DNA of 64,000 bases, taken from Akkermansiaceae bacterium. Lineage in GTDB: Bacteria > Verrucomicrobiota > Verrucomicrobiia > Verrucomicrobiales > Akkermansiaceae. The stretch is from positions 1 through 64,000 of the forward strand of contig SUVL01000012.1 of assembly GCA_015062005.1 (NCBI GenBank), written 5' to 3'. A program made the translations under genes and the position numbers. How positions within the stretch are numbered: the stretch's first letter is position 1; every line of letters begins with the position of its first letter. Below the pieces are notes generated by a model. It was not told the origin of the DNA. It ran no database searches and saw nothing but the letters and a program-made list of their open reading frames with translations. Below, one piece after another: positions 8,859 to 20,226 of the stretch.

Positions 8859-10262
8859 TTAGCCGATGGAATCCTCCATCTCCAGGTCGATGAGGCGGCG
8901 GAGCTCCACGGAGTATTCCATGGGGAATTCCTTTACCAGGTCGTTGATAAAGCCATTCACAGCCAGGCTCATGGCCTGGGCGCGGGTGAGGCCGCGCTGC
9001 TGCAGGTAGAAGAGCATCTCCTCGTCCACCTGGGAGACGGAAGCCTCGTGCTGCACGGCGCTGGCGTTGCCGTTCACGGTGATGGCGGGGTAGGTATCGG
9101 TGCGGCTGGCGGGGTTGATGAGCAGGGCATCGCACTCGGTGTTGTTCTTGCAGCCCTTCATGCCTTTGAGCACCTTCACCTCGCCGCGGTAGCTGGCGCG
9201 CCCTTCGCCGATGGAGATGGACTTGGCCACGATGTTGGAGGTGGTTTCCGGGGCGGCGTGAATCATGCGCGCGCCGGTGTCCTGCAGCTGGCCGGAGTGC
9301 GCCAGGGAGATGCTGACCACCTCGCCACGGGCGCGGCGACCCTGCAGCACCACGGCGGGGTATTTCATGGTGAGCCCGGAGCCCAGGTTGCAGTCAATCC
9401 AGCGGATTTCGGCATCCTCCATGGCAAGGCCGCGCTGAATCACCAGGTTGTACACATTGGTGGACCAGTTCTGCACGGTCACATACTGGATTCTGGCGCC
9501 TTTGAGGGCCACGAGCTCCACCACGCCGGAGTGCAGGGTGGCGCTGTCGTACTGCGGGGCGGTGCAGCCCTCCATGTACATGAGCTCGGCGCCTTCATCG
9601 GCGATGATGAGGGTGCGCTCGAACTGCCCCATGCTTTCGGAGTTGATGCGGAAGTAGGCCTGCAGCGGCTGGGAGAGTTTCACGCCCTTGGGCACGTAGA
9701 TGAAGGAACCGCCGGAGAAAGCCGCATGGTTCAGGGCGGAGAACTTGTTATCGCCCACGGGGATGACCTTGCCGAACCAGGGACGGAAGATATGCTCGTA
9801 TTCCTTGAGCCCCTCGGTGGAGTTCACGAAGATGACTCCCTGCTTCTGCAGCTCCTCGCGCATGTTGGTGTACGCGGTTTCGGAGTCGTACTGCGCATCC
9901 ACACCGGCCAGGAAGGCGCGCTCCTGCTCCGGCACGCCGAGACGTTCGAAGGTGCGTTTCATGTCCTCCGGCACTTCATCCCAGCTGCGGCTGGGGGTGG
10001 CACCGTGCGAGAGATAGTAGCGGAAGTTTTCGAAGTCCACGTTCCGGATACCCTCCGGCGCCCAGTGGTAGGGCATGGGCATCTCGTTGAACTTCTTGAG
10101 CGCGTCCTTGCGGAACTGGCGCAGCCAGTCCGGTTCGCCCTTGGCATCGCAGATGTAGTCGATGGTCTCCTCGGTGAGGCCATATCCGGCATCAAACTTG
10201 TGGTTCTCCGGCATGGAGAACGCACCGCGCGTATCCATCTGGAACGGTGTCTCGTCCATCAC
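8859..10262 (-). CDS. sufB: Fe-S cluster assembly protein SufB
   Basis: [25 protein letters not shown]...[24 protein letters not shown]... Confidence 0.97.
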   Translation of the reverse strand: MMDETPFQMDTRGAFSMPENHKFDAGYGLTEETIDYICDAKGEPDWLRQFRKDALKKFNEMPMPYHWAPEGIRNVDFENFRYYLSHGATPSRSWDEVPEDMKRTFERLGVPEQERAFLAGVDAQYDSETAYTNMREELQKQGVIFVNSTEGLKEYEHIFRPWFGKVIPVGDNKFSALNHAAFSGGSFIYVPKGVKLSQPLQAYFRINSESMGQFERTLIIADEGAELMYMEGCTAPQYDSATLHSGVVELVALKGARIQYVTVQNWSTNVYNLVIQRGLAMEDAEIRWIDCNLGSGLTMKYPAVVLQGRRARGEVVSISLAHSGQLQDTGARMIHAAPETTSNIVAKSISIGEGRASYRGEVKVLKGMKGCKNNTECDALLINPASRTDTYPAITVNGNASAVQHEASVSQVDEEMLFYLQQRGLTRAQAMSLAVNGFINDLVKEFPMEYSVELRRLIDLEMEDSIG

Positions 10263-11008
10263 TCCTCGCTGGTTTTCAGGAAATCGAAGCCGTGCTGCTC
10301 AATGTGGTCCACCAGCTCGAAGCCGGCGGTGCGCACAATCTGCCCCTGGTAGAGCACGTGCACCACGTCCGGGCGGATGTAATCCAGCAGACGCTTGTAG
10401 TGGGTGATGACCAGGAAGCTGCGGAAGGGTGCCCGCATGGCGTTCACTCCCACGGAGACAATGCGCAGGGCATCCACATCCAGCCCGCTGTCCGTTTCGT
10501 CCAGAATGGCGTAGCTGGGGTTGAGCATCATCATCTGCAGAATGTCGTTGCGCTTCTTTTCGCCGCCGGAGAAACCTTCGTTCACCGCGCGGGCCGTGAA
10601 CTTCGGGTCCATGCCCAGCTGCTTCATCTTGCCGCGCAGCTCTTTGTAGAAGGAGACGGCGTCCACTTCCTCGCCCTCGGGCAGGCGGGCTTTGAGCGCG
10701 GCGCGCATGAAGTTCGCATTGGTCACGCCCGGTACCTCCACCGGGTACTGGAAGGCCAGGAAGAGGCCGGCGCGGCTGCGTTCATCCACGCTCATGGCGA
10801 AGAGATCCTGCCCGTCCATTTCGGCGCTGCCGGCAGTGACTTCGTAGTCGGGGTGGCCACAGAGCACCTTGGAAAGCGTGGATTTACCGGAGCCGTTCGG
10901 CCCCATGATGGCATGCACCTCGCCTTTCGGAATTTCCAGGTTGATGCCGTTGAGAATCGGCGCGCCGTCCTTCACTCGCGCATGCAGATTTTTAATGACC
11001 AGACTCAT
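10259..11008 (-). CDS. sufC: Fe-S cluster assembly ATPase SufC
   Basis: [63 protein letters not shown]; start taken at 11008. Confidence 0.97.
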   Translation of the reverse strand: MSLVIKNLHARVKDGAPILNGINLEIPKGEVHAIMGPNGSGKSTLSKVLCGHPDYEVTAGSAEMDGQDLFAMSVDERSRAGLFLAFQYPVEVPGVTNANFMRAALKARLPEGEEVDAVSFYKELRGKMKQLGMDPKFTARAVNEGFSGGEKKRNDILQMMMLNPSYAILDETDSGLDVDALRIVSVGVNAMRAPFRSFLVITHYKRLLDYIRPDVVHVLYQGQIVRTAGFELVDHIEQHGFDFLKTSEE

Positions 11009-11019
11009 TGCTGGGGGCA

Positions 11020-11448
11020 TTATACAGGAATATTACCGTGTAGGCAAGCGTCCATGCGTGTCACGCAGGTGCCTTCCGGCAAATCAAACACGTCCTCGGG
11101 GCGCAGTCCGGCTTTGAGCTGCACGTCCAGCACGCGGTTGTTCGTGTCGTCCAGAAGGTGTACGTGCGGCTCCAGATTCGGGCAGAAACGCGATGGCCCG
11201 TTGTCGAAATTCAGGTGGTTGATGAGCCCTGCCTCGGCCATGGTTTCCAGGCAGTTGTACACCGTGGCCAGGGAAATGCCCGGCATGTGCGCTTTGGTGC
11301 GCTCATATATCATGGCGGCAGTCGGGTGGTCGTGCGAGGCCAGAATCGTCTCCAGCACAGCGCGGCGCTGGCGGGTCATGCGAACCCCGGCGCGGCGTAC
11401 CATGCTCGTGGCCATGGTGCGGTTGCTTGATGTTTTAGAAGTAACCAT
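11020..11448 (-). CDS. Fur/PerR-family transcriptional regulator (start may be internal, e.g. 11415)
   Basis: [53 protein letters not shown] Fur winged helix; no CxxC pairs; first gene of the suf unit. Confidence 0.88.
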   Translation of the reverse strand: MVTSKTSSNRTMATSMVRRAGVRMTRQRRAVLETILASHDHPTAAMIYERTKAHMPGISLATVYNCLETMAEAGLINHLNFDNGPSRFCPNLEPHVHLLDDTNNRVLDVQLKAGLRPEDVFDLPEGTCVTRMDACLHGNIPV

Positions 11449-11454
11449 AACTTA

Positions 11455-11493
11455 GAACGGTTCCATTATAAAGAATCATCCTGTTCATGGCAA
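11455..11493 (-). promoter_or_regulatory. Promoter of fur-like/sufCBD with candidate operators
   Basis: Minus strand TTGCCA (11493-11488), 17-bp spacer, TATAAT (11470-11465); spacer carries AGGATGATTCT, palindrome GAACCGTTC overlaps the start region. Confidence 0.6.
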
Positions 11494-11620
11494 GAGAAAA
11501 TGCAGGTACAGACAAAAAATCCACGTGAGGTGAGAGGGTAATCCGATTTTCCGGGCAGATGGGGGCTCACATGTTGCTGATATTTCTGTCCCTTACAAAA
11601 ACATGAGGAAGGCGTCAGGA

Positions 11621-12760
11621 TTATGGATGGGGCTCTTCCGTGAAGAAAGGGTAGATGGCATCTGCGAGCCAGCCGATGGGGGTGGCAAGCAGGGAGAGGG
11701 GAATATCGACCACTTCTGCGCACCAGCTCAGGGGCTGCAGGCAGCGGTTGTACCAGCTGCGGCGGGAGGGAAGCCGCTGCACGTGGAATTTGTAGAGCTG
11801 AAGATGCCCCGACATCCCTTTTCGCCCACTCAGTTCCGGGAGATTCAGCTTATTATCAATCTGACTATCGTACAGGAGGGTGGCGTTCCCCGGATTGTAC
11901 TGCTCAGCCGGTATGAGCGGAACGTGCTTCAATGCTTGTGAGGCAAATTTGACTCGTTTGACGAGTATTTCCAGTTGCGGTAAGGTGAGCTCGGCGTAGT
12001 AGAGTTCTTCCGGATACCGGGAGGGATCCACCTTATCCCGGCAGTAGAGGCGGCAGTTCAATGATGGGAGCTTCTCCGTCCAGGGCGTTTGGTGAATGAA
12101 AATGGGGTAGCGGGCCGGAACGTAGGCGATGGGGATTTCCACCACATAGTTCTCGCCTTTCTTCCAGAGTCGGGTGTGATAGTTACTGTGCTTCTGCTCG
12201 TAACGTATGGTCGGCACCATCTGCCCCGGTTCAGCCAGGGCTCCGCCCAGGTCGATGATGGTGAATCTCCCGGTGCCGATGGCAATGTACACTTCTATCA
12301 GCAGGAGAAGCAGAACAAGGCCGATTCCGCCGGCGATGCGCGAGATTTTGAACAGGTAGATGATACCCGTGAACAACAACGCAACAATGATGAGACGCGC
12401 ATAGTACCACAACCCGAGGAAAATGAAGGGCATGGTCATGGGCCCGTTCAGGTGGCCATAGTTCAGGATATCCAGGGCGCAGAAATATGCCGGCACACCC
12501 GCAGCCAGCCCACAGAGCAGTGCCAGGGTGGAGAAAAATCTGCCGTTCCCGGTTTCAGGCCTGTATCGGAAGCGCTGTACGATACCCATCACCACTGAGG
12601 TGATGAAAAAGCTGGCAAGGAGGAGCAAGGCCCAGGGGCGCTCTTCCACATGGTGGTCACAGCCGGCGCGGTAGATGATTTCCAGGAGCCTGAGCCCGAG
12701 TGTGCCCGATACCAGCAGAATCAGGCCGGTCAGGCATAGTTCTCTGGCATCTTTAGGCAT
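11621..12760 (-). CDS. Conserved hypothetical multi-pass membrane protein
   Basis: Several N-terminal TM segments, soluble C-terminal half. Confidence 0.6.
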   Translation of the reverse strand: MPKDARELCLTGLILLVSGTLGLRLLEIIYRAGCDHHVEERPWALLLLASFFITSVVMGIVQRFRYRPETGNGRFFSTLALLCGLAAGVPAYFCALDILNYGHLNGPMTMPFIFLGLWYYARLIIVALLFTGIIYLFKISRIAGGIGLVLLLLLIEVYIAIGTGRFTIIDLGGALAEPGQMVPTIRYEQKHSNYHTRLWKKGENYVVEIPIAYVPARYPIFIHQTPWTEKLPSLNCRLYCRDKVDPSRYPEELYYAELTLPQLEILVKRVKFASQALKHVPLIPAEQYNPGNATLLYDSQIDNKLNLPELSGRKGMSGHLQLYKFHVQRLPSRRSWYNRCLQPLSWCAEVVDIPLSLLATPIGWLADAIYPFFTEEPHP

Positions 12761-13567
12761 TTAGCGGGCCTTCAGGAAGTTCACGATACCGTGGCCGATG
12801 GCTTCGGCATAGCGGATGGCGTTTTTCTCCTTGCCCAGGAATCTGGCGTGCTGGGGATTGGAGAGGAAGGTGGCCTCGGTGATGGCGGCGGGTACGTAGG
12901 ATTCGTTGCAGGCGTTCAGCCAGTCGCCGCCACCCTTGCGGCCATCGTTGCGGATGATGACGCCGCAGCGTACGCCGTTGTTGGGCATGCCGCCGTGGTC
13001 GTAGATGGTGGCATCGATGACATCTGCCAGGGCGATGCCGAGGCCGGTGCCTTCCTCATTGCAGTAGATGGCGCCCTTGTTGTACACCATCCAGTGATTG
13101 GTCATGCTGTTGTGGTGCAGGTAGACCACGGCTGCCGGGTTCTGGTCCAGCGCGTAGTTGGTGCTGAGCATACCCACGGCCATGCGGTGCGGGTGGTGCC
13201 TGGAGCGGTAGATGGCGTTCGGCTCCGGGGTGTTCACATGGTGAACCTTCTCGCGGCGGGCTATTTCCTCCAGCTTTTTATCGGTGGGCATGGAGCCGCG
13301 GCAGCAGATGCGGCAGTCGTAGCCCGCCTCGCGGATGATGCGGGCGGTGTGGCCAGCGTAGCGGTACCAGAACTCACATTCCTCAATCTTGCCGTAGCGG
13401 TTGTCCGGGGTGCGGGCGCCCTGGCCGCCGCGTACCGGGTGGTAGTAGTGGCCGATATCCAGCACCACCACCCTGGATTCACGCACCTGGGCGCGCATCA
13501 TCTGCTGCGTGCAGCTGGTGAGCAGGAGCAGGGGAAGAAGCAGGAGAAAAAGGAACAGTTTCTTCAT
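12761..13567 (-). CDS. N-acetylmuramoyl-L-alanine amidase-like lipoprotein
   Basis: Lipobox-like LLLLTSC; amidase_3-like [36 protein letters not shown]. Confidence 0.75.
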   Translation of the reverse strand: MKKLFLFLLLLPLLLLTSCTQQMMRAQVRESRVVVLDIGHYYHPVRGGQGARTPDNRYGKIEECEFWYRYAGHTARIIREAGYDCRICCRGSMPTDKKLEEIARREKVHHVNTPEPNAIYRSRHHPHRMAVGMLSTNYALDQNPAAVVYLHHNSMTNHWMVYNKGAIYCNEEGTGLGIALADVIDATIYDHGGMPNNGVRCGVIIRNDGRKGGGDWLNACNESYVPAAITEATFLSNPQHARFLGKEKNAIRYAEAIGHGIVNFLKAR

Positions 13568-14583
13568 AATCCGAGTTCAGTCTGACCGCCGGGCAGCATG
13601 GCGCCCAGCTTGTGATAGGCTGCGGGCATGGCTTCGCGCCCGCGCGGGGTGCGCTTGATGTAGCCCTGCATGATAAGGAAGGGTTCGTGCACGTCCTCGA
13701 TGGTGGATTCATCCTCGCCCACGGCCACGGCCAGCGAGGAAAGCCCCACGGGACCGCCGCCGAACTTGTAGATGATGGTCTCCAGCAGGCGCTTGTCCAT
13801 CTCATCGAGCCCGTCGTCATCAATATCAATCATTCCCAGGGCGGCCTGGGCCACCTCGGCGGTGATGCGCCCATCTGCCTTCACCTGGGCATAGTCGCGC
13901 ACCCAGCGGAGCAGGGCATTCGCCACGCGGGGAGTGCCGCGGGAGCGCCGTGCAATGGCCAGTGCACCGGCCGGTGCGAGGTCCACATCCAGCAGACCGG
14001 CAGAGCGGTGCAGAATCTGGCAGAGCTCATCGGCCGAGTAGTAATCCAGGCGGTTCACCAGGCCGAAGCGCGAGCGGAGCGGTCCGGTGAGCATGCCGGC
14101 GCGAGTGGTGGCGCCCACCAGGGTGAATTTCGGCAGGTTCAGCTGGATGGAGCGTGCATTCGGCCCCTGGTCGATGATGATATCGAGCCGGAAATCCTCC
14201 ATGGCCGGGTACAGGTACTCCTCGATAGCGGGGTGAAGGCGGTGAATCTCATCGATGAAGAGCACATCCCCCTTCTCCACATTGGTGAGGATGCCGGCCA
14301 GGTCGCCTGCCTTTTCAATCTGCGGGCCGCTGGTGGTGTGCAGCCGGTGCCCCACGGCCCCGGCAATGATATTGGCCAGGGTGGTCTTGCCCAGTCCGGG
14401 CGGGCCGCTGAGCAGCACGTGGTCGAGCACATCGCCGCGTATGCGGGCCGCCTCCACCATGAGCATGAGACGCTCCTTCACCTTCTCCTGCCCGCAGAAC
14501 TCACTGAATGCCGGCGGGCGCAGGGAGAGGTCATAGCTGGTGACGGGGCTGTCCGCCATGCGCGTGTAGAGGGAATCGGCCAT
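13564..14583 (-). CDS. ruvB: Holliday junction DNA helicase RuvB
   Basis: [43 protein letters not shown]; start at 14583. Confidence 0.98.
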   Translation of the reverse strand: MADSLYTRMADSPVTSYDLSLRPPAFSEFCGQEKVKERLMLMVEAARIRGDVLDHVLLSGPPGLGKTTLANIIAGAVGHRLHTTSGPQIEKAGDLAGILTNVEKGDVLFIDEIHRLHPAIEEYLYPAMEDFRLDIIIDQGPNARSIQLNLPKFTLVGATTRAGMLTGPLRSRFGLVNRLDYYSADELCQILHRSAGLLDVDLAPAGALAIARRSRGTPRVANALLRWVRDYAQVKADGRITAEVAQAALGMIDIDDDGLDEMDKRLLETIIYKFGGGPVGLSSLAVAVGEDESTIEDVHEPFLIMQGYIKRTPRGREAMPAAYHKLGAMLPGGQTELGL

Positions 14584-14692
14584 TGCGCGGTCAATGTACC
14601 ACATTTGCCGGGTGCGGTCAAGATACGCGCGTGACCGCAACTGAATTTCCTTGCTTCAGGAGCTGAGGTGTAGTAGTATACAGATTGATTCT

Positions 14693-14971
14693 ATGTCCGT
14701 AGTCCTCACCATATTCGGATTCTGCATCTGCAGCTTCACTTCTGCCTGCCTGGGGCGGCAGAGGGAGGGGCTGTGGCTGTATCTGGTGGCGGTGCTGCTG
14801 GGGCTGCCCGTGGCTGTGGGCTGTGCCGTGGCCGGCTGGCAGGTATACGGCTGGAGCGGTGGTTTGTGGATGGGGCTTGCGGCTCTGTTGGTGGTGCTGT
14901 TTCTGCGGGCGTTCTGCGTGTTCTGGATGCGCATGTGCCGGCGGCTGAATATCTGGATTCACCGCAGTTGA
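14693..14971 (+). CDS. Small hypothetical membrane protein
   Basis: Hydrophobic ORF from ATG 14693, divergent from ruvB; overlaps 3' end of the next minus gene. Confidence 0.4.
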   Translation: MSVVLTIFGFCICSFTSACLGRQREGLWLYLVAVLLGLPVAVGCAVAGWQVYGWSGGLWMGLAALLVVLFLRAFCVFWMRMCRRLNIWIHRS

Positions 14972-15555
14972 ACCTTGCGGTTCTGCAGGTAGAAGATGAG
15001 GGCGGCGAGCGCGCCGCCGAGGGTGTCGAGCAGCATGTCCTTGTGGGCGTCCCATACATCGCCCTGGGAACCGAGGAAGGCCTGCCCGGCGCTGCCTCCA
15101 TCGATTTCTGCGTATATCCACTCCACCAGCTCCCACAGCCCGGCCAGAGCCAGGACGAATACCAGGCTGAACGATGCAGCGGTGGATACTCCATTCACCA
15201 GGCGCCGCTTCCAGAGCAGCTCGGCTATGGCAATGCCACCCATACCCACGGCGAAGTGGGCAACGCGGTCGTAGTGGTTGCGCTCAAACCCGAACAAATC
15301 GGTGATGGCGCCGAAGGGGACGAGCTCAAAGGTATAGTGCGCACCCACTATCTGCAGGCCGCACCAGAGGCCCATGCACACATAGGCGGTGTTTGAGAAG
15401 CGGAACTGCCGGAAAGTGCTCACGAGTGCCCCCACCAGCAGGAAGACAGAGCTCATCTCAGCCCACCACACCTGCACATCATGCGGGGCTGTGCCTGACC
15501 AGATGGTCAGCGCCGCCAGCACAACGAGCAGGATATGGGGAAGATGGTAACTCAT
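14959..15555 (-). CDS. DUF2238 (YjdF-like) membrane protein
   Basis: FGFERNHYDRVAHFAVGMGG...ELVEWIYAEIDGG...VWDAHKDMLLDTLGG. Confidence 0.8.
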   Translation of the reverse strand: MSYHLPHILLVVLAALTIWSGTAPHDVQVWWAEMSSVFLLVGALVSTFRQFRFSNTAYVCMGLWCGLQIVGAHYTFELVPFGAITDLFGFERNHYDRVAHFAVGMGGIAIAELLWKRRLVNGVSTAASFSLVFVLALAGLWELVEWIYAEIDGGSAGQAFLGSQGDVWDAHKDMLLDTLGGALAALIFYLQNRKVQLR

Positions 15556-16046
15556 TCGTCGTCTTTTTCCTCTTCTTTTTCAGAATCCTTACCCTCCTCC
15601 TCGGCGTCCGCTTCCTCTGGGGATTCATACTCGGGCGGAACTGGCGTGTGCAGACGGATGAAATCTTTGATTTCCTTGAATTTTCCCGGCGTGACGATAT
15701 AATCGGTTATACCCAGGTCCATATCGGTGATAAGGGTGCCTTTTTCATCGCGCTCGACGTGGTAGTAGTACTCTTTATCGCCGCTGCGGCACACGCCCAT
15801 GATGGGCTGGGTGTCCTGTACTGAGCTGATGACATCCTGGGAGTCGAAGAAGCTGGTACCTTCAGGCGTGTTCTTGTATTCGTTGTCCGGGGTGGCGACA
15901 TCGGACATCAGCTGTTCGAATTGGAGGATGGCCTCCTCATCCTCAATCATGAGGCTTTCGCCTTCGTCGAAGGGGTCGAGGATGAGCTGGTTCTGGGTGC
16001 AGCTGAGCAGAGCCAGGGAGAGGAGCAGGGAGAGAATGCGTTTCAT
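15552..16046 (-). CDS. Hypothetical lipoprotein with acidic C-terminus
   Basis: MKRILSLLLSLALLSC lipobox; C-terminus EEADAEEEGKDSEKEEEKDDE. Confidence 0.6.
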   Translation of the reverse strand: MKRILSLLLSLALLSCTQNQLILDPFDEGESLMIEDEEAILQFEQLMSDVATPDNEYKNTPEGTSFFDSQDVISSVQDTQPIMGVCRSGDKEYYYHVERDEKGTLITDMDLGITDYIVTPGKFKEIKDFIRLHTPVPPEYESPEEADAEEEGKDSEKEEEKDDE

Positions 16047-16061
16047 GGCAGGGAGAAAAGG

Positions 16062-16970
16062 TCAGATAGTGAGAGCAAGCAGGAAGAGCCCCATGTGCAG
16101 GGAGGAGAGCCCCAGCAGCATGTTCATCTTCTTATTGGCTGGCATGGTGTGCAGCTTCAGCAGGATGAACCCGCCCACCACAATGGCGGCCAGCCACACC
16201 AGATTCCACTGGAATCCGGGCAGGAAGAAAGCGGTCTGTTTCAGGGTGACGTAGGGAGCAATGAGGAAAGCGGAAGCCAGGCCACGGGCGCGTTTATCCC
16301 CGAGACGCACGGCGAGGGTACGTTTGCCGGTGGTGGCGTCCTCCTTGCGGTCGCGGATGTTGTTCACCTCAATGAGCAGGCAGGAGAGCAGGCCGCATTG
16401 GATACCCAGCACAAAGGCACCAGCGTAGATTTCCTCATAGCCAGGCTGCCAGCCAATCTGCACAAAAACCGTGCCAGCCACCGCTACCAGGCCGAAGAAA
16501 AGCAGCACGAAAAGCTCTCCCAGCCCGTGGTAGGCCAGCGGCCAGGGCCCGCCGGTGTAGCCATAGGTAAAGAACAGGCTCGGGATACCGATGAGCAGCA
16601 CCGGCCACCCCTGCGCCAGAATGAGCGGCAGGCCGAATGCCGAGGCTGCCACCAGGAAGAAACAGCCCCACAGTTTAACAGTCAGGGGCTTCATATCTCC
16701 GCTGGCAGTGATGCGGCGCGGCCCCTGTCGTTTGTCTGTATCGGCGTTCTTGGTGGCATCAATCGCGTCGTTGAAGAAATTGCAGGCAATCTGGATGCAG
16801 GCGCAGCTTAGCGCGGTGAAGGCGGCGAGCCACCAGTCGAGCCGTATGCCGGTTTCCGGGAAATGCTGCTGGAATTTCCAGACAATAAGGCAGCCGGCCC
16901 ACACGGCCACGAAGCCAGCGGGGAGGGTTTTCGGCCTGGCTGCCAGGATGATGGAACGGAGTTTGTTCAT
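16062..16970 (-). CDS. menA: UbiA-family prenyltransferase, likely 1,4-dihydroxy-2-naphthoate polyprenyltransferase
   Basis: AARPKTLPAGFVAVWAG...NFFNDAIDATKNADTDKRQGPRRITASG. Confidence 0.82.
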   Translation of the reverse strand: MNKLRSIILAARPKTLPAGFVAVWAGCLIVWKFQQHFPETGIRLDWWLAAFTALSCACIQIACNFFNDAIDATKNADTDKRQGPRRITASGDMKPLTVKLWGCFFLVAASAFGLPLILAQGWPVLLIGIPSLFFTYGYTGGPWPLAYHGLGELFVLLFFGLVAVAGTVFVQIGWQPGYEEIYAGAFVLGIQCGLLSCLLIEVNNIRDRKEDATTGKRTLAVRLGDKRARGLASAFLIAPYVTLKQTAFFLPGFQWNLVWLAAIVVGGFILLKLHTMPANKKMNMLLGLSSLHMGLFLLALTI

Positions 16971-16980
16971 GAGAAAGGTA

Positions 16981-17274
16981 TTATTTGCGTGGGAAGTGGC
17001 GGCGTCCTCCGGCTGCGGTGCGGAAGGGGGTGAAGAGATTATCCAGCCCGCTGTTCTTGATGAGGAGCGTCTGCTCCATCAGGCGGCCCAGCTTGCCTTT
17101 GGGCCAGCCGCGCTGCCAGAACCAGTCCAGATACTCCGTGGGCAGGTCCATGAGCGGGCATCCTTCCGGCGGGTAATTCTTCGGGCCGTACATGCCGTAG
17201 GGCATGTGCGTGGAGGCAATGTCTGCAAGCAACTGCCGCAGGTCATCGGCCGTGGGTATGGGGGCTGCTTCCAT
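16981..17274 (-). CDS. DUF3820-like protein
   Basis: MPYGMYGPKNYPPEGCPLMDLPTEYLDWFWQRGWPKGKLGRLM. Confidence 0.75.
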   Translation of the reverse strand: MEAAPIPTADDLRQLLADIASTHMPYGMYGPKNYPPEGCPLMDLPTEYLDWFWQRGWPKGKLGRLMEQTLLIKNSGLDNLFTPFRTAAGGRRHFPRK

Positions 17275-18281
17275 CAGCGGACTACACTCCAGCCTATGCT
17301 CTCACCCGCGTACATCGGCACTACTTCCTGGCCATAGCTGCGGTATGCCGCCGGTACGCTCATAGGCGTGTCGTGCAGCGTCACCTGCTTCTGTTCCGGG
17401 GTGAGCCCGTACCACTTGCAGGCGTTGTCGCTCACAAAGCCCTGCAGCTTATCCAGGGCGCCATGCGTGGCAAAAATTTCTGCCAGCCTGGGCAGGGCTA
17501 CGGGGCTGGTGAATACGCCGGCGGCGCAGCCACAGGCCTCCTTCTTGCAGCGCGGGTGCGGGGCGGAGTCGGAGCCGAAGAACAGGCGCGGATGACCCTC
17601 CAGCGCGGCCTGGAGCAGGGCATCGCGGTCCTCGGGTCGCTTCGCAATCGGTTTGCAGAACAGGTGCGGGCGCAGGGCACCACCTGCTACATCGTCCAGC
17701 GTGATGATGAGGTGCTGCAGCGTGACCGTGGCGCAGATGTTCGGGAACTCATCCAACAGCTGCAGGGCAGCTGCGGTGGTGATATGCTCCATGCTGAGCT
17801 TGAGCCCCGGGTACCTGGTAGCCAGATGTCGGTACACCGCCAGGAATTCCTGCTCGCGGTCCATCACAAAACCGTGGCTTTCGCCATGCACCAGCAGGGG
17901 AATGCCCAGTTCTTCCATGAGGCGTAGTGTGGTATCAGCCTGTGCCATGTCGGAAACGCCGCCCTCGCTGTTGGTGGTGATGCCGGCAGGGTAGAGTTTG
18001 AACCCGAAGAAGCCGGGCGTCTCCTTTGCTGCCAGCAGCTCCTTTTCCCCGAGAGCGGTGAAGAACAGGGTCATGTACGGCGTGAACGCCGCCCCATCCA
18101 GCGCTGCCTCAATACGTGCAGCGTAGCCCTGCATCAGTTCCGGCGTGGTCACCGGCGGAACCAGGTTCGGCATAATCACGGCTCCGGCAAAGTCGGCAGA
18201 GAGCGGCGCGGTCAGCTTCAGCATGTCGCCATCGCGCAGGTGCAGGTGCATATCCAGCGGGGAATTGAGCGTTATCTCCAT
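17274..18281 (-). CDS. pyrC: Dihydroorotase
   Basis: [12 protein letters not shown]...GFKLYPAG...HITTAAAL...[15 protein letters not shown]; start at 18281. Confidence 0.95.
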   Translation of the reverse strand: MEITLNSPLDMHLHLRDGDMLKLTAPLSADFAGAVIMPNLVPPVTTPELMQGYAARIEAALDGAAFTPYMTLFFTALGEKELLAAKETPGFFGFKLYPAGITTNSEGGVSDMAQADTTLRLMEELGIPLLVHGESHGFVMDREQEFLAVYRHLATRYPGLKLSMEHITTAAALQLLDEFPNICATVTLQHLIITLDDVAGGALRPHLFCKPIAKRPEDRDALLQAALEGHPRLFFGSDSAPHPRCKKEACGCAAGVFTSPVALPRLAEIFATHGALDKLQGFVSDNACKWYGLTPEQKQVTLHDTPMSVPAAYRSYGQEVVPMYAGESIGWSVVR

Positions 18282-18353
18282 GCCCCGCATTCTACCATAG
18301 CTCCCCACGCTTTTCAAGCTTGGCGTAAAAAGAAAAAAGCGCCGGCGGACGGT

Positions 18354-19274
18354 TTAATTCCGGGCCTTGGCCTCGTCGGCGTACTCGACGGTGGTGTTGA
18401 TGCGGGGAATGACGTTGATGGTGCGGGGACGGCGCTGCACTGCACGGCAGTGCTCCAGAATCATGGCGAGTCGCTCCACCTGGCCTTTGATATCATAAAC
18501 CTGCAGCATGACTTCTGCACCACCTTCCATGATGGCAATAATCTTCCAATCCTTGGGACGGAAAATTTCCCGGATGGGGGGGATGGTAACCGGGTCGTAG
18601 TGGTTGACAGCCTCTGCCAGGTTGATGATGGGGCGGCACTTGTTTTCGTCCACGACGGTGCCGGCCTTGAACTCCGCCACGTCACCGGGTTGGAGATACC
18701 AGACTGGTACGCCCATGAAATCGCGGTGGTATTCCGGCATGACGGGAAAGAGGTGCCCGTTCTGGTCCATGAAGAAGCGGAGCCGGTTGCCGGTGTCGGC
18801 GCCACTTTCCTGCTCAACATAGACGATGGGGATACGCTCGCTGATTTCGATGTGGAGAGTGTCGGGAAGCTCAGCGCGGATGTGGGCAGATTCGATACAG
18901 AGGTTGCTTTCCAGCTTTTCCTTCATGGCGCTGGTGTTCAGGGTGGCCATGTTGATGGAGCCCTCAATGCCGAGAATCCGCAAGGCTTGTTCCTTGCTGA
19001 TGAACTTTCGCTGGGAATCGAAGGTGATTTTATCGATGCTGAGGCTGTAGGCTTTTTCCACGGCGGTCATGGCACCCCAGATGATACCGGCAATGATGGG
19101 GATGATGATGAGCAGGAGGATAACCCAGCGCCGCAGGCGCCGCAGACCGCGGCGCAGAGCCACCATGCTGAAGAAGCGGTGTTTGAGCGAGAGTGCGGCT
19201 TCCAGAAGACGCACATTGGCGGAGGCCTCGTGACCTTCGCCATAGTGCGTGCGGTACTGGTTGCGTTTCGCCAT
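18354..19274 (-). CDS. ftsQ: FtsQ/DivIB-like cell division protein
   Basis: Single TM plus POTRA-like region (NMATLNTSAMKEKLESNLCIESAHIRAELPDTLHIEISERIPI); next to ddl and murC. Confidence 0.8.
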   Translation of the reverse strand: MAKRNQYRTHYGEGHEASANVRLLEAALSLKHRFFSMVALRRGLRRLRRWVILLLIIIPIIAGIIWGAMTAVEKAYSLSIDKITFDSQRKFISKEQALRILGIEGSINMATLNTSAMKEKLESNLCIESAHIRAELPDTLHIEISERIPIVYVEQESGADTGNRLRFFMDQNGHLFPVMPEYHRDFMGVPVWYLQPGDVAEFKAGTVVDENKCRPIINLAEAVNHYDPVTIPPIREIFRPKDWKIIAIMEGGAEVMLQVYDIKGQVERLAMILEHCRAVQRRPRTINVIPRINTTVEYADEAKARN

Positions 19275-19290
19275 GAAGAATCCGCGTGGA

Positions 19291-20214
19291 TCAGCCGCGC
19301 GGCTGGTTCAGGGAAACCTCTGCGATGCGGGTGCAGAGCTCACCGTAGGAAATGCCGGCTGCTTTCGCAGCCTTGGGGAAGAGGGAGGCTCCCGTCATGC
19401 CCGGAATGGTGTTGATTTCCAGTACGTAGGGCTTGCCGTCATCCGTGAGCAGTACGTCCACCCGGCCGTAAACTTCCACGCCAAGCGCCTTGTAGGCGGC
19501 TACGGCAGCGGCCTGCACAGCCTTGGTCTCTTCTTCGCTGATATCGGCCGGGCAGATGTAGTCCGAACCGACGCCGCCATACAGGGAGGGATACTTGTTG
19601 TTCATATCATAGAAGCCGCTGCGGGGGCAGATATGGACAACCGGCAGGGCTTCGCCGTTGAAAATAGCCACGGTGAGCTCCTTGCCCTTGATGTATTCCT
19701 CCACCAGGATTTCCTTGCCGTACCGGGAGGCATCCGCCACGGCGGCGGGGAGTTCTGCGGCATCATTCACGATATGCACACCCACTGAGGAACCTTCGCA
19801 CGGGGGCTTGATGACGCAGGGAACAGGCAGGGTGGGCATCTGGCCTGCGGCGATGGTCTCGCTGAGCGGGGTGGGCACCTGCCCGGAGATGAAGAATTTC
19901 TTGGTGAGTACTTTGTCGAAGCAGTTGCGGCTGGTTTCAGAACCGGCGCCAGTGTAGGGCAGACCAAGCTCCTCCAGGTAGGACTGCAGGCCGCCGTCTT
20001 CGCCGTAAGTGCCGTGAATCATGTTGTAGCAGAGCTCCGTACCCTCGGGGATCTCGGGGCGTTCATTGTCCACCAGCACGGGGGTCACGTTGGTGAAACC
20101 TTCGCTGCGCAGTGCTTCGAGCACCCCGTTGCCGGAGGCGATGGAAACGTCTCGTTCAGAACCGGGGCCGCCCATCAGCAGGGCAATCTTCGTGTCTTTC
20201 TTCAGTTCTTTCAT
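19291..20214 (-). CDS. ddl: D-alanine--D-alanine ligase
   Basis: MGGPGSERDVSIASG...VIKPPCEGSSVGV...EINTIPGMT. Confidence 0.96.
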   Translation of the reverse strand: MKELKKDTKIALLMGGPGSERDVSIASGNGVLEALRSEGFTNVTPVLVDNERPEIPEGTELCYNMIHGTYGEDGGLQSYLEELGLPYTGAGSETSRNCFDKVLTKKFFISGQVPTPLSETIAAGQMPTLPVPCVIKPPCEGSSVGVHIVNDAAELPAAVADASRYGKEILVEEYIKGKELTVAIFNGEALPVVHICPRSGFYDMNNKYPSLYGGVGSDYICPADISEEETKAVQAAAVAAYKALGVEVYGRVDVLLTDDGKPYVLEINTIPGMTGASLFPKAAKAAGISYGELCTRIAEVSLNQPRG

Positions 20215-20226
20215 GGGGAAATGTGA

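Noticed and set aside
7773-10352. 859-aa + strand ORF over the suf genes
   Set aside because: Exact antisense of sufD/sufB with clear protein signatures on the minus strand; translation is low-complexity G/H/V-rich, typical of mirrored ORFs in GC-rich genes
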